Program-made: the position numbers and the translations under genes | Shown: in pieces, positions 37,165 to 48,839 of the stretch | How positions within the stretch are numbered: position 1 is the first letter of the stretch | Layout: each line of letters starts with the position of its first letter | Notes under the pieces: model-generated | Seen by the model: the letters and a program-made list of their open reading frames with translations, nothing else | Told to the model about the DNA's origin: nothing | The model's database searches: none | Source of the DNA: Kappaphycus alvarezii | Lineage: Eukaryota; Rhodophyta; Florideophyceae; Gigartinales; Solieriaceae | DNA length: 64,000 nucleotides | Assembly: GCA_002205965.3 (NCBI GenBank) | Contig: NADL03000555.1 | Coordinates: forward strand, 31,495-95,494 | Direction: 5' to 3'

Positions 37165-40100
37165 AAGTGACTATCTTTCATGTTAAAATTGAATTTTTGT
37201 TTCATAATTGTTCTAAATATTTTATTGAAGAGCATGCTCACCGCAACGATAAAAGCTGGATTAAGATAAAATGTAGGGTTGAGAGCAAAAGGTGGACAAC
37301 AATGTCCTTTTACTTGGGAAAAAAATATCTTTTGCTTGAAATGCTTTTGAATATATAATATGGCTCATAATTCTACTTTTATTTAATAGAACATATTCAG
37401 CACAATTACTAAAATTATTTTGAAGTATATTAGCCGAAAATTAAAACATATGCAAAAATATGTGGTAAATATGTTTTAAGGAATAAATTAAGTAAAATAA
37501 ATATTTAAACATTGAAATTGGTCTCAAAAGGTCACAAACTATTCATACGCTCGATGGAATGAGAAATAATTAGAAAAACTTAGCTTTCAACCAGAATAGG
37601 AGTGAAAATCCCGCTTAAATTAATATTGTATATAACTCTATGAAGTTCATACCACTATTTTGACAAAATTAAAACCAGGTAAATAATTATGATGATCTTG
37701 ATTATTTATTTCTCTTCAACTTTGATTCATTTTTCATGAGATTTCAGTTCATGCACTGAAGTCTAAAATTATTTAAAGTGCGAAATATTTCATAAGTTTA
37801 TGAAAAACATTATTTATACATCTCCAGTATCAGTGCGCGCGAAAGTTATGTTAATACAAAAAAATTTGGAAATATAATCAAATTATGAGCTTTAGTATTG
37901 ATTCAAATTTGCCTCCCATGCAGATCCAAAACTTCCGTAGTCTGTATGCTTCAGAACGCAATAAAGTTTTTTGTCTATTGTTTCCATGACAAGTGGGCCA
38001 TCAATAGGTCATGTATTAACGCTTAACTCTCTATGCGAATAAAGATTCAGTATTTTTTCCAACTGAGAGGTGGAATCTTTTATTGAGACTCCATCACGCA
38101 CTAATAGTGGGAATGCAAATTTGAAAGATGGGTTTGCAATTGATTTCTGATAGAAGCACTCTCCGACATCTTATCTTAATTAGCTATAAAATGGGGTAAA
38201 AAAAGTCTTTAATACGTTTTGCGCTGTGTTGAAGTTCAGTTTTCTCTTTGCTAAAGAAAAGAATAGAAATTGAATGCACTACAAGATATGAATAATTTTC
38301 CTGGCGGAAAAGGGAAAATTTTACTAAATAAATGAATGAATTTTCAATATTTAGAGAAGGAGACTTATAAAATGCGTGCATTCTTTAGAGAGAGAGCAGT
38401 GAAACCTAAAAGTTCCGCATGCATAATTTAACTACAAATCTAAACACAAATACTTTCAGTAATATATGAGTAAGGTATAACACTAGTAAGATTTGCAATA
38501 CAGCACATAATTTATCTTGGTTTTCCATTTATTTATAACTATGGCTACAAGTAAATTTTTAATCCGCAATAATCGTGTATTGGTAGTTTTGTGATACCTT
38601 GGAAGTTTAAAGATTCACATAAGTGATAATACAGTTAATAAATAACTTTCGAATGTTCCAGATCTCAGGCAGTATAGCTCTCGGTATTACTGGAACATAT
38701 TTAAGCTCCAAAACTGAATTGAAGATATAAAACTTCATGGCACGGTTTCTGTGTTAATCATTTTTTTGTTAATTTTTAGCCATTCTTTAGTTTCAAAACA
38801 AAGTATAGAAATTTTATAATATAAAATACAAACCTCAAAATCATAATTACTGTAACTAATAGTAAAATGCGGAATCTACCTTCAGTGTATAACGATTAAG
38901 GATAGTGTATTCGTACTCTGAATATTTAAAATGTTTCAATTAGTATAACAGTAACCCTTTTGTGGGGTTTATTTATAAATACTAAACGTCAAAGATCGAT
39001 CGTGGGCATATTCTATTTTTATCTCTACCGACTAATAGCCCTATGGGCATTTTAATGAAGCAGCGAACTCCTATACCGGGTAATCAAATCAGGTGTTGTC
39101 GAATTAGTAATTGGCATCATTCAGGACAAAAAGATCATTTTATTGTAGTAAATAGACCAAATAATTTCTTTCAAGTGATTTGAAGAACTGGTAGGCATCA
39201 AAAATCAGATAGTGACTTTTGGCAATCTGAATGAGAATTTAATACTTTTCCATTTGTCATCAATCAAAATAAAGCTAAGTACTGTTCTTTTGTTTTGTAT
39301 AGCTCTTGAATATTGGTCTCTTATCTTGAAGTATTGCATTCTAGTTTTCCGTATTTGTATATTATCTTTTAATACAAATATCTAGAAACTAATAATGTTT
39401 TTTAACATTTTTACTCTGAAAAGGCAATCTATCGCCATAATCTGTCACCTTACCTCAAATTCGTTCTGCAAAGACCTCAAGGCTACGAGTCCTCGAACTG
39501 TTGCGATCAGACTCGGTGCGATGATGTTGTCTTAGCTTTAGTATAATATCAAATTAAACTATTGCAGAACCTGCAGTAAGGTATACGCAATTGAAAGGGT
39601 GGCTATTCATGTGTAATTTATATATTAAGACTTCTGAGAAGAAAAATAGTTTGAGTGGGTGGGTTTGAAAAAATAACAAAGACACTGATTAGCTTACCTG
39701 AATTTTACATATAGGAAATGTTTTTTTAAAATCATTCAGAAAATGTTTCACATTATTAGTATAAAATTAATTTCGTGGAAACTCAAAAACTTCTTCTTTA
39801 GAGTTGAGGCGAAGATTGAGATTTTTTTCTAGACGGAGGCTAAATGCTAAATAATGTCGATTGCAAAAATTAGTTTAATGAGATATTCAGAATGGTTATC
39901 TGTATCAGAAGTCTGATAAATCAATAAGGAAGCAAAATTTGTTCCAATGTTTATGAAATAGTATGTTTCGAACAATTAATCGCTCATTCTACGCACATTA
40001 TAACCCACGGAAGCGGTCAAATCGATTTCAGTCTTCGATTTGTTTTTTATTAAGTGACTCATTGAAATAGATGAGGTCATTTATTTTTACTGGTATTGAA

Positions 40101-42413
40101 TTGAGACAAGTGGTCCATATTCAATTCAAAGAAATAGAAGCAATTCCTGAATCCTCCAAAATACCTTTAATAAGTATCCAGAGTCATAAAAGCACGGTCT
40201 CGTAATACCTTTAGCATATTTTTAGCTCCTAAAGCTCAAAACGTTTTTGTTTTGGTAACAGAGATTTAAAACAAGCTAAATATTCATTAATATTTAGTGT
40301 CAAATGCATTCAAATGTTCTAATATTTAAGTACTTACTTTTTGAAGCCTTTTAGACGTAAAAATTGATATTTCCGGGAAATAAGTGCAATATAGAGCACG
40401 TAAAACTCATGAACTTAAACATTTAGGGAGCTTCAGTTTCAGAACGGGTATTGCTATATATTTGAATGGTATATTGTATTAAAGCATCTACTCTCAGTAG
40501 AGATAAGCTGGAATATTTTTTGCAGTAAAACATTATATATCTTGTATCGACAAATGATTTTTTATCCTTAAGTACCAAGTTTTTCACCCCATTTACAATC
40601 CAATTTAATTGTAAAATTCAGCAATTTTACAATTTGTTCATTTTAATGAAGATTTTTGAAGTCCATAGATACATTACCCGAATCAAGCACGAAACAGTAC
40701 GATATACTTTGCAAACTTCTTATCGAATACGACATTTGGGTTGAGTGAGTTTAATTGGCTCCAGGCATCCATTTATCTATTAAATAATGAATCATATTTT
40801 TAAAATGTGCTCGAAAGTTCTGTATAATTTTTTAGAGGAGCAAAAAGAGCAATAGCAGCTCCGCTTTCAGACCTCAACAATTAAATTTTTAATTTTTTAT
40901 CATCAATGTTGTAAGAAATACTTAGTATATTGATCCCCCCTAATTTTCTTTCACTTCTTTGAAGTCTCTCACTATGTATTTTAAAATTTAATATTATTAG
41001 TTTTATTTGAATTTTTTGTTTTCATGAAACAGAAACTTTCGTGATAACTGCTCACAAATCCATGAAGAAGTAGACTGTTCACAGAAAGGTAGATATAAGA
41101 TAGGTTAAAGCTCCAATTAAGTTTCTCATGCGCTAATGAATCTCCAATGAATAAAAAGTAACAGAGAGTTTATAAAGAGGATTACTTTCTGTAAGCCGAT
41201 ACTACAAAGATATCATGGATGGAAAGCATATATTTCAATATGTAAGAACTGGCGGTACCAGAAGATACCATATATTCCTGCATATTGGTAAATGAGGTAC
41301 CATAAACTCTACTTATATATGTAAATTTTATCATTTCCACAACATTTAATTGGCACAAAACATAAATATGCGAACATTTAACTACTTAATTATTGATTTT
41401 TCCTGACGAAATCACTCTTTTTCGTTGTATTAGAGAAAAATCGTCCTGGAAGATTTCTTGAGGAATTTTATCATTGTTTGCATTAATTTTATAAACTAAA
41501 TGTTGGGCAATAATTAAATATTGTACGAAGAAGATCCCTAGCTACTCTTAAAGATCATTTTAAGATTATGTTAAACCAAATTTATTTCTAAATATTTGAG
41601 TGCTGATTGGTTGCTTAACTGCTTCAGGAGGATATTTTGGTATAAAAGAAATGGGATTTCTCGAAAAAATAAGGAAAACGGAACGTTCTCAAAAGTTTGT
41701 TAGAAAGTTTTATAAATTCTCTTTTAGCTACTTTCTCATTGCCGCAGTTGTTAAGTACCTATTATATAACTGAATCAAACAACTAAATTTTATATCTCAT
41801 TTTGTTCTAAGGGTTCATTGAGCATTATTAAATGAGCGAGGTTATGGAAAGAATAAAAATATGGTAGCTTTTTAGGAGTATTTGTTTTAAGTAAGAATAT
41901 TTCTAGTTCAAAAGGAGAGGCTACCACTACTGTTAATGGAACAAAAAAAGTTTATGTTACCTTACTTTACGATCGAAAGACGTATAGATGAAAAAATAAT
42001 TGGAAGAGCTAAATGAACTCAATCGAAAAAAAATGACCGCGTCAGATTCTACAAAAAAAATACTCGTGAAAAAGCACAGAAATATTTTTGTCGATAATTT
42101 TAATTGTATTTATTTCTCCGGTATTATTAAATAGTTCATTCTTCAAGTGCGATAATTTTAGATCGATGCATATATGATGTGGAATGACTAAAGAATTAAT
42201 GTCAAAAATTCAAATAAATACTTCTAATATGAACATAATTTAGTTTTAGAATTGAATTTTTACAAATAATTCCATATGAAATGAAATTTCCTTTCGGTGC
42301 TCTGATTTTTTGGAAAGAGAATTGGCTCGGTGCGCAATTCGTGTGCGAGGCGATTTTGAGTGCAAAGTTTAGAGTAAAGAAATCAAAAGATTACTTAATT
42401 TTTCGGTATGTCC

Positions 42414-44300
42414 CTACTCTGAGAAGGAAACCTCAGGGTACGCTATATTCTTACTATAACAGTCTCCTGTTTCGGAACTAACAATGACGTTGGAAGGGTG
42501 CGTATTTGGCGACAGAGCAACGCAGAGCTGTCTGTGGAAGAAGCCCTTGTCACGCAGGTCAAATCCAAGATGGGTAATTCACGGCAGAGCAACCTAGAGC
42601 TGTCTGTGGGAGAACTCTTTGTTGCGAAGTTCAAGTCCAAGCTTTCCCGAGAAAGACTATCCTTGGGCCCTGTTGTTGATTAATCCAAAACATACGCGAA
42701 AGTGAATCAAGATTCGGGTAAAGCCGGGGAAGGGAAAGTTGTCGGAGTCTCCAGGGCTGTACGGGATGCGCGGTAGAGTGAGAAAGGTACCGATAGTGGA
42801 GCTGCCTGCGAATCGGACGAAGAGAACGTGATTGTTCATAATCTCGACGATATCCTCGAAGATAAATTGGGATCCATTGTAGTGTCCATTGCTGGGGTCC
42901 ATGTTGCGCAGAATCATGACGAGGTATCCTTTCCTGAGGAGAAAGCAATGATCTGGGAGCGCTGAGACTGGTGTGAGTGTGTTAAGAATCTCTACGGGGT
43001 AGCAGGGCTGGTTTTCGTATTCTTTTTCGACCTTGTCTGTGCTCTTGTACTCCCTTGCTGTGCTAGGTATCATGGCCCCTGCGATGGCGCTTATCTCTTG
43101 GAGGAACACTTCCTTGGTCAGGAGGAGGGCGCAGCCCATGAGCAAGTCGGTATTCATGTATTTTTCAGCCATTTTTGCGAATACGGTGTGCACGATGGAG
43201 CGGATAGCTGGCAGGACTTGAACAGAGTCGAGTAGAGGGACTCTATGTCGCTGGGCATCTTCAAAACGGCCATCTCCAACGCGTAAGAGGTAGGAAGGGA
43301 ACTGTAGATTTGCCTGATCTGCGTTGGGGTCTTGGCAGAGTGCTGAGAGGCGCATATTCACGGTTAAGTGGAAGGATTTGAAGTGTGAGAGCAGCTGGGA
43401 TGATCGGACGCATTCATTGACGATCTGGGGTCTAGAGCCGTGTGGAATGACGGGGAGTATCTTCCGAGAGTATCCAGAGAAGAGGACGCACTTGCCACCA
43501 AAGGGGAGTTCTATTCCCATTATATCGCGTAGAGTGCGATCGACGGCTTCGATGAAGTTGCGGTGGCACATGACAGTCTCATCCCAGACGATGAGGTATA
43601 CTTGGCGAAGTTGTTCTGCAACCTGGGAGTTGTGGGAGATGTTGCAAGTGCTGTCGTCGGCTATGGGGATGGGAATCTTGAAGGCGGAGTGGGCGGTGCG
43701 GCCGTTTTGGAGTAGCTCTGCGGGGACAGCGGAGGTTTCAATAGCGACGACAGGCTTGTCCTTGAGTCGGAGGAAGGTTTGAATTGCTCGCGTGACGAAG
43801 GGCTTGCCGGTTCCGCCAGGAGCATCAAGGAAGGAGACGCGACGGTTGGGCGGGGTCTGGGCAAGAGGAGGTGCTGAAGAAGAGGAGGCACCTACTAGAT
43901 TTTGGAGGGAAACCTCCGGAATACTAACGCCGACGACTTGGTTGAATACGTGACGCTGGCCTTGGTTGAACTTATAGATGTCGCTTTGGATTTGCTGGCG
44001 CACATGAACGGGGTCGTCATCGGTTGAGGGCACGTGAAGCGGCTGCAGTCCATCTGGGGGAGAAGAGATACCAAAGTTCTCGAGTGCATAGTGACAGAAG
44101 AACTGAAGTGCTTTCTAAATCTCGAGAAGATCGTAGGAGATGGCTTTTCGCTCAGAGTCGAGTGCATTGTGGACGTCACGTCGTCGGAAACTGTAACGAA
44201 TGTCTGTGATGAAATTGGGCTTGTGTTCTTTCCGGAGGTCTATAGGAGAGGAGGGAGTGCAGAAAGCGAGAGTGGTTACGAAGACGTGGGCTAGAGACAC
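42414..44300 (-). pseudogene. Helitron Pif1-like helicase, broken
   Basis: This 5'-3' DNA helicase domain would unwind the donor strand. The long minus frame 44033-42657 continues upstream to 44300 through one TAG (44115-44117). Visible are Walker A as APGGTGKPF (43801-43818), where the family has GGTGKT or GGTGKS and here proline replaces the threonine; Walker B VWDE; motif III as FSGYSRKILPVI, where the family has GDFRQ; LTVNMRL; and near the end GYLVMILRN, then LINNRAQG. After a frameshift the C-terminus continues with two tandem copies of motif VI and then THPSNVIV, KNIAYPEV and a TAG at 42414-42416. The altered Walker A and motif III argue it is catalytically dead. Confidence 0.85.
42511..42656 (-). 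repeat. 72-bp tandem duplication of helicase motif VI
   Basis: Two units with 72-bp period (anchors cagagcaa at 42513 and 42585). On minus they translate to LGLELRNKEFSHRQL, stop, VALP and then LGFDLRDKGFFHRQLCVALS. Both match the Helitron/Pif1 C-terminal pattern in which FSHGQLYVALSR carries motif VI. Helicases of this family have it once. The duplicated unit keeps the reading frame. Confidence 0.85.
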
Positions 44301-44779
44301 GAGAGAGGAGCTAAATGCGTATCAAAGAGCCCTGTTCCACTCCAGGTCATCAGCGAGCAGTCCGAGAGCGTGGCCAGCGGAGCGAAAGCTGTCGTGTGTT
44401 ACTCCTTCGACGGCACGGAGGTTTTAGTAGGAGATGGCACCGGGCGGTGAAGTAGGATCATGCGAAGGAAATATATCTCGCCTTCTCGTGGGCTAAGCGT
44501 GTAGAGTCGACTGAAGACGTGAGCACTGGGTCTTGTGAAGTCGTATTGTTGAGACTGGGGAAGTGCTGCAAGCGGAACATCTAAGGAGGAGGCCGGGGCT
44601 GGTGCACTGTTAGAGGTGTTTCGGACTCTGGATATGGCTCATGGGGTCCACTTCTTGCGTGGGAAGTCGTTGCAGCGGAGTTTTCTGGCTTTGGGATGCT
44701 CTTGGTTCGCGAGGAACCACTCTGTCAACTTGGTGCCTACACCTGGACGTTCAGCTGCTCTTAAGGAATCTTTCTGCTC

Positions 44780-46590
44780 TTATTGTACGGTGAGATGAGC
44801 TTCAAGGTGGAACTCGAGGTGGACGAAGGTTGGATCGCGATCAGCGATGTCAAAGGGGAGTAGTGCCCATACACTTTCGGAGGCGGATATGTATCTGGCG
44901 TCTTGAAAGGTTTCAATCTCATCGTAGCGCTGGTTCAGTCCGATCAGCTCCACAGTTACGAGGTCGTGGCCCTTGCAATCATACCTGAATAGGTACTTGA
45001 TACCGCCGACGCGGGAGATGCAGAGTTCGACGTTGACGTGGCAGGAGAACATCGTGGAGATGGCGAGGCTGTATGGGGCGACCCAGGAGTTTTCGATGTC
45101 CATGGAGACGGTTCTGCTTCCAACGTGACAGGATCGCTGTACTTGCTCGCCACCGTTCTGCGGGGATCTCCTCTTTTTCCTGACGTAGTAATAGTTCTCG
45201 TCGCGGCTGGTCTCGTCGGGGAAGGTCTTTGGGAACTTCTTGTAGCAGAATCCCTCATCGTTGATGCAGACTTCTTCTGGGTTGCGCTGGCCGCATGGGT
45301 TGTGTATGAAGTGCTTCGAGACTACTTACTTAGCGGAAGGCAGTGTCGGAGGCAGACGGTATCTTTGGGAAATGACCTGATCGACGATGAGGGGATCTTT
45401 GAGGCGCTGCTAGGACGCTATGTCGAGAAAGAAAATGCAGTGAGCATAAGAAAGTCCTCGCTTTTGTAACTCGATGACGCGTACATGAGCAATAAGTTCT
45501 TCAAATTATTTCTTCCAGGACAAACTGCATGAGGGCGAGGCACTTGATTTCAAAGGCTCTAGCACAGAGATCAGTGCGGTCTTGAGAGAGATTTCCGAGA
45601 AGCAATGAGCGGGTAATCTCAGGCCACTGGGGTTTGTAGATCACTGTAAGGAATAAATAAGGATGGCCGACCTTGTTGGAGATGGCGATGATGTCGTGGA
45701 GCTGCTGTCTCATGTAGCGGTCACTTTAAATGTGAGAAGAGGTCAAAATGAAGATTCGACCTGCTCGGACGACGTCTGCTTCGTCCTGCATGCGTCATAA
45801 ATCGGTTAGGGCCTCACGCAGGGATCTGCAGTCTGTGTTGGGGAGTCTCTTCTGGTTTTCGCGGAGTTAGGAGAGCTTCTCGGCCTCTGCCTTGGCTTAT
45901 TGATCGAACAAGTACTGCTGGAAGAGGCGTGCTGCATGGAGGAGGGTGCTGAACTCGGAGGGGCGCTGCAAGAGATTCCAGGCGGAGAAGACCTTGGGGT
46001 GACCGTTGCTCTTGGTGCGATTGAAGAGGGGGCAGAGAGTTGAGCGATGCGCAGTTGGAGGTGCAATCCATCTAGGCCATCCGGGAACAGGAGCACGTAG
46101 CTTTAGGGATCTTAAGGGATCTTAAGAGCGGTGACTGACTGACACAGTGTCGAGGACCTCGTTGCCCTTTGAATTGAGGGTTCCGCTGCGGGGCAATGCA
46201 ATTTCTCTTCTTCCTACCTCGCCGACCTCGCTCTCAGTAATGATTGAAACTACTTCTGAGCTTGTTGGAAGGTTGTAGTGACCGCTGTGGGCATTTTAGG
46301 GCCTTCCATCAACACCCGTGACCATGCTGTAGACTTTTGGGGCCTCAGTGGCAATGGCGCACTCTCGAATGGACCTAAACGTCTGCATATAGGGTTTGAC
46401 TTGGTGGAGCATGGTGGTGAGCTGTTGTAGGAAGCCTGAGTCGAGCTGGGGAGCAGCAGCGGATCTGTGCTGAGTCTGCTCTGCATATTTGGTATCATAA
46501 ACCTTGACGTAGAAAAAAGAAGTCCGGGAGCCAGAAGGAGGAATGAGAGCACCTAGATAGTGGAAAATGCGGCCTTGCATGGTTATTTTG
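44780..46590 (-). pseudogene. Helitron Rep region (HUH endonuclease), broken
   Basis: Rep starts rolling-circle transposition by nicking and joining DNA. Minus-strand blocks in order: MQGRIFHYLGALIPPSG (46.58 kb, ATG at 46580), YNLPTSSEV, LLFPDGLDG, KVFSAWNLLQRP, RLFQQYL, LRENQKRL, DRYMRQQLHDI, GHPYLFLT and PQWPEI (45.7-45.5 kb). Then come VIELQKRGLSYAHCIFFL (45.45 kb), PCGQRNP, WVAPYSL, GGIKYLFRYDCKGHD (about 44.98-45.01 kb) and DARYISASESVW. In the family the HUH motif reads GLPH-x-H; here the first histidine is tyrosine (TAT, 45446-45448). The two tyrosines of the Y-x-x-x-Y motif (YLFRY) remain. Several stops replace tyrosine or other codons (FDQ-stop-AKAE, KLS-stop-LRE). Three or more frames are needed to read it through. 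Confidence 0.85.
46105..46124. repeat. 10-bp duplication causing a frameshift
   Basis: agggatctta occurs twice in a row (46105-46114, 46115-46124). On minus this lies between the DPL block and LLFPDGLDG of Rep, where the reading frame changes. It is a plausible single cause of that shift. Confidence 0.65.
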
Positions 46591-46599
46591 TGGTTAAAA

Positions 46600-46860
46600 T
46601 TGGATGTACCGAGTCCTCTGGCGACCTACTTGGCTGTGACAGAATCCATGAAGAGTGCTTTGTTGTATGTATGTATATGTTGCGCAGAAGTCGATCTCGA
46701 GAAGTTGTGCCGATCAGGAGCTCGTTTAAGAGAGTCGGGCGCGCACTGCGAGGTAAAAAGGAGAGTTTTCCACCCTCAAAGCAGTTTTCAAAGTGTTTGG
46801 AGAAGTCGCGGGGCTGTTCTTAAGGCGTTTTCGGAGAAAACGGAGTTTTCCACACGTTGC
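46600..46860. other. Junction between the two Helitrons
   Basis: Between the Rep start of copy 1 and the 3' end of copy 2 I see no supported coding sequence. The minus strand immediately before the Rep ATG reads NFNHKIT, which may be the last remnant of the domain usually found before MQGRIFH. Short frames on both strands here look incidental. Confidence 0.4.
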
Positions 46861-46968
46861 AAGGGGTACGTTAAAGTTTTTCCGTGTGCAATTCGTGCGC
46901 GAGATGATTCTGAGTGCAAAGCTTAGAGTAAACAAATCAAAGGACTACTTTCATTTCCCATTAAGCCC

Positions 46969-47090
46969 TTACTCAGAGGAAAACATCTCAGGGTACACTA
47001 AATTCTTAATACGGTGGTCTACTATTGCGTAACAAACTATGAAGTTTGAAGGATGGGCAGCTCGCGACAGAGACCGTTGTTGTTCAGCTG
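46969..47090 (-). pseudogene. Helitron helicase C-terminal tail (copy 2)
   Basis: Minus-strand translation gives LSRAAHPSNFIVCYAIVD, then KNLVYPEMFSSE and TAA at 46969-46971. Copy 1 ends with THPSNVIV, KNIAYPEVSFSE, TAG. Helitron helicases end this way after motif VI (VALSR, then THPSN, then KNIVYPE). The part before LSR is only faintly motif VI-like, marking the deletion junction near 47085. Confidence 0.8.
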
Positions 47091-47099
47091 CTCCCCGGG

Positions 47100-48010
47100 G
47101 CTGCACAGCCTGTCTCTTTGCGACCCTGTATCGCTTGAGAGACTAGATCTGCACGTTACTGGGGCGTCATTTGAGCCCTGGTAGCCACAGTCCTCTCCCG
47201 GTTCCGGCGACGTTCCTCCTCTCGTTACTTCGGCGTCATTTGTGACCGCCTATATGCAGCACGCTCCTGTGCGATTCGGCGTTGTTCATCCGTCCGTGGA
47301 GGGACTTCAATGTCGCTGCAGAGTGTTTATTCTCTCGATGAAGCAAGGGTTGAGGTGAGTGCGAGGGAAGCCTCTCGGATTGCTATGATGCGCTGCTCAG
47401 CGGGTTGTCCAAGGTCCGGAAACATATCACAATAACGCCTTCCCGAGTACTTCTATCAACTGGAATTACACTAGGCTTTGTCAGAGTTTTACTCCACTAT
47501 CATGATATAACTTGGACTTACGCTCCTTACTAGCGAGTTGACGGCTAAAGTCGTGAGCAATATGTAGATTGCGCAGGCACACCTGGCAGCGGTAGGTACG
47601 AATGGCGTCGTTGACGTTAGAGACGTGGGCCTCGGTGGCGGTGTGGAAGTGCCAGAACACGATGCGGCTGGCGGCGAAGTTACAGGAGTCGCACATGTAC
47701 ACCGGTACAGATCGGATGACCTTAGAGGGCGGAGGCCAGGGCTTATAGTGGGAATCCTGGTGCTCACGGATGGTGGAGAAAGATGAGACCGGACTGGGGA
47801 CCGGGTTCGGGACCGTTTGGGGAGCAGGCTCCGGGGGCGGAAAGGGAGGCGGAACGGGAGAGGCTGGGCGATCCGGGGAGGACGGGCTGAGAGGTGAGAC
47901 CAAGGGAGAACGCAGAGAGAAGGGTAGTGCAGGGTCGAAATCAAGATCCCACGGGGTGGGTAAATTTGTAGCATTCTTCGCCACTCGAATAAAAACCGAA
48001 AATAGACCAA
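47100..48010 (-). pseudogene. Helitron N-terminal region with Cys/His motifs (copy 2)
   Basis: The minus frame ending at 47481 starts proline-rich and then shows MCDSCNFAASRIVFWHFH, TATEAH and YRCQVCLRNLHIAHDF, a Cys2-His2-like arrangement followed by a CxxC. Zinc-binding N-termini are known in Helitron proteins. Below it (47.45-47.1 kb) the same strand reads arginine and glutamine-rich repeats, EQRRIAQERAAYRRSQMTP then RNRERTVATRAQMTP. These resemble the ETPEQR-type repeats common before Helitron Rep domains. Each repeat carries a TAA where the family has glutamine. There is no clear ATG for the first part; it is open upstream to about 48010. Helitron assignment is an inference from the repeats and neighbours. 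Confidence 0.55.
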
Positions 48011-48129
48011 ACAGAAACCAAAAGATTGTAAGTAAACGTTTTACCAGGCTCGGTACCGCGGGAGGAAAAACCTACCGGAGCACGAACCGCGAGTTATTAA
48101 CTTACTGACCGCTTTCAAATTGAAATCAC

Positions 48130-48400
48130 CAGTAAAAAGAACCACGGCAGGTACACCCAGACAGCAGCAGCACAGACACGGCAGCAATAAAGCGAGAGCA
48201 ACAGTAGCAAGCGACAGCAACACCAGCAACACTAAGCGGAAACAACGGGAACGGGTGAAACACAAGGATAACAGCAGGGAAAACCAGTACGAGCGAGGGC
48301 ACCACGGGAGCAAAAACAGAGCACAATACGCTCAAAACACCACAAAGCAAGAGCGAGAACGGAGGCAGCCACAAGAGAGCCGGCGGGGGCCGAGCCGGCG
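48130..48400. repeat. Low-complexity CAG/ACA/AGC-rich tract
   Basis: The plus strand is rich in cagcagcag, agcaacag, gcaacacc and similar interrupted triplets. Frames on both strands here are composition artefacts (glutamine/threonine on plus, leucine/cysteine on minus). It sits in the presumed 5' untranslated part of Helitron copy 2. Confidence 0.6.
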
Positions 48401-48839
48401 AAGTGGGGTGGAGTGAGGGATGGGGTAAGGGAATGGGGTGAGGTGCATTGGTAGGCTCTAATTATACGTCGCCGGCCGCTCGCCCCGTTGGATGCACAGA
48501 TGTATTCGGTGTATGTGCTAAACGTCGTCCGATTGGTGCACTCTAATATCGGCATTTGTTAAGGCGAGCGCACCAATGGCGGAGAGTTTTGCTATACACG
48601 AACGAACAGACAGAGTTACACACCGCTAGTTTAGGAAAAGAAGAGTTTTTGAAGCTATCCGATAATACCTATTCGCTTATACAAAATTAAAGGTAATTAT
48701 TTAAATCATTTTAAGAATAGAGACTAAAATGGTGATTTTTGGACCATATTTTTTCAAAACTAAAACATTTCTGTCCATATTCATCAAATTAATTAATACA
48801 ACAATATACTAACACTAAAAGTCAGACTTACGGATAGCA

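Larger units (their letters stand above)
30209..42280. other. AT-rich stretch without recognisable genes
   Basis: About 12 kb with no frame above 125 codons and no recognisable domain on either strand. The longest frame (35726-36103, minus) is low-complexity and hydrophobic and resembles no family I know. Two recent tandem duplications are listed separately. Confidence 0.6.
42290..46600 (-). mobile_element. Decayed Helitron, copy 1
   Basis: The minus strand reads through the hallmark Helitron order: Helitron-like N domain and Rep (46.58-44.78 kb), then Pif1-family helicase (44.3-42.41 kb). Composition drops to AT-rich just below 42290, which I take as the approximate 3' border. The Helitron N-terminal region is missing above 46.6 kb. 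Terminal TC and hairpin-CTRR signals were looked for but not found with confidence, so the borders are approximate. Numerous stops and frameshifts, loss of the first histidine of HUH and a damaged Walker A motif show it is inactive. A second Helitron lies immediately upstream on the same strand. Confidence 0.85.
46860..48640 (-). mobile_element. Helitron copy 2, internally deleted
   Basis: On minus this island starts at about 48640, where AT-rich DNA gives way. It holds a Helitron-type N-terminal coding region (48.01-47.1 kb) and then, with nothing of Rep or helicase motifs I-V between, the last about 40 codons of a Helitron helicase and its 3' untranslated part (47.09-46.885 kb). The terminal 185 bp match 42331-42518 of copy 1 in the same orientation, including about 83 bp after the stop. 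I read this as a deletion derivative carrying both ends, the usual form of a non-autonomous Helitron. Exact ends are not resolved. Confidence 0.7.

Noticed and set aside
42290..42335. Helitron 3' terminus (hairpin plus CTRR)
   Set aside because: Only short imperfect stems are present and no CTRR at a convincing distance, so the terminus is left approximate.
47100..47450. Genetic code with TAA as glutamine, suggested by TAA at the same position in two QMTP repeats
   Set aside because: In the Helitron Rep region TAA stands where the family has tyrosine or other residues, and TAG and TGA also interrupt elements, so ordinary decay explains it.
48041..48555. Leucine/cysteine-rich minus frames and a glutamine/arginine-rich plus frame
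   Set aside because: They follow from the CAG/ACA-rich low-complexity tract and have no conserved motif.
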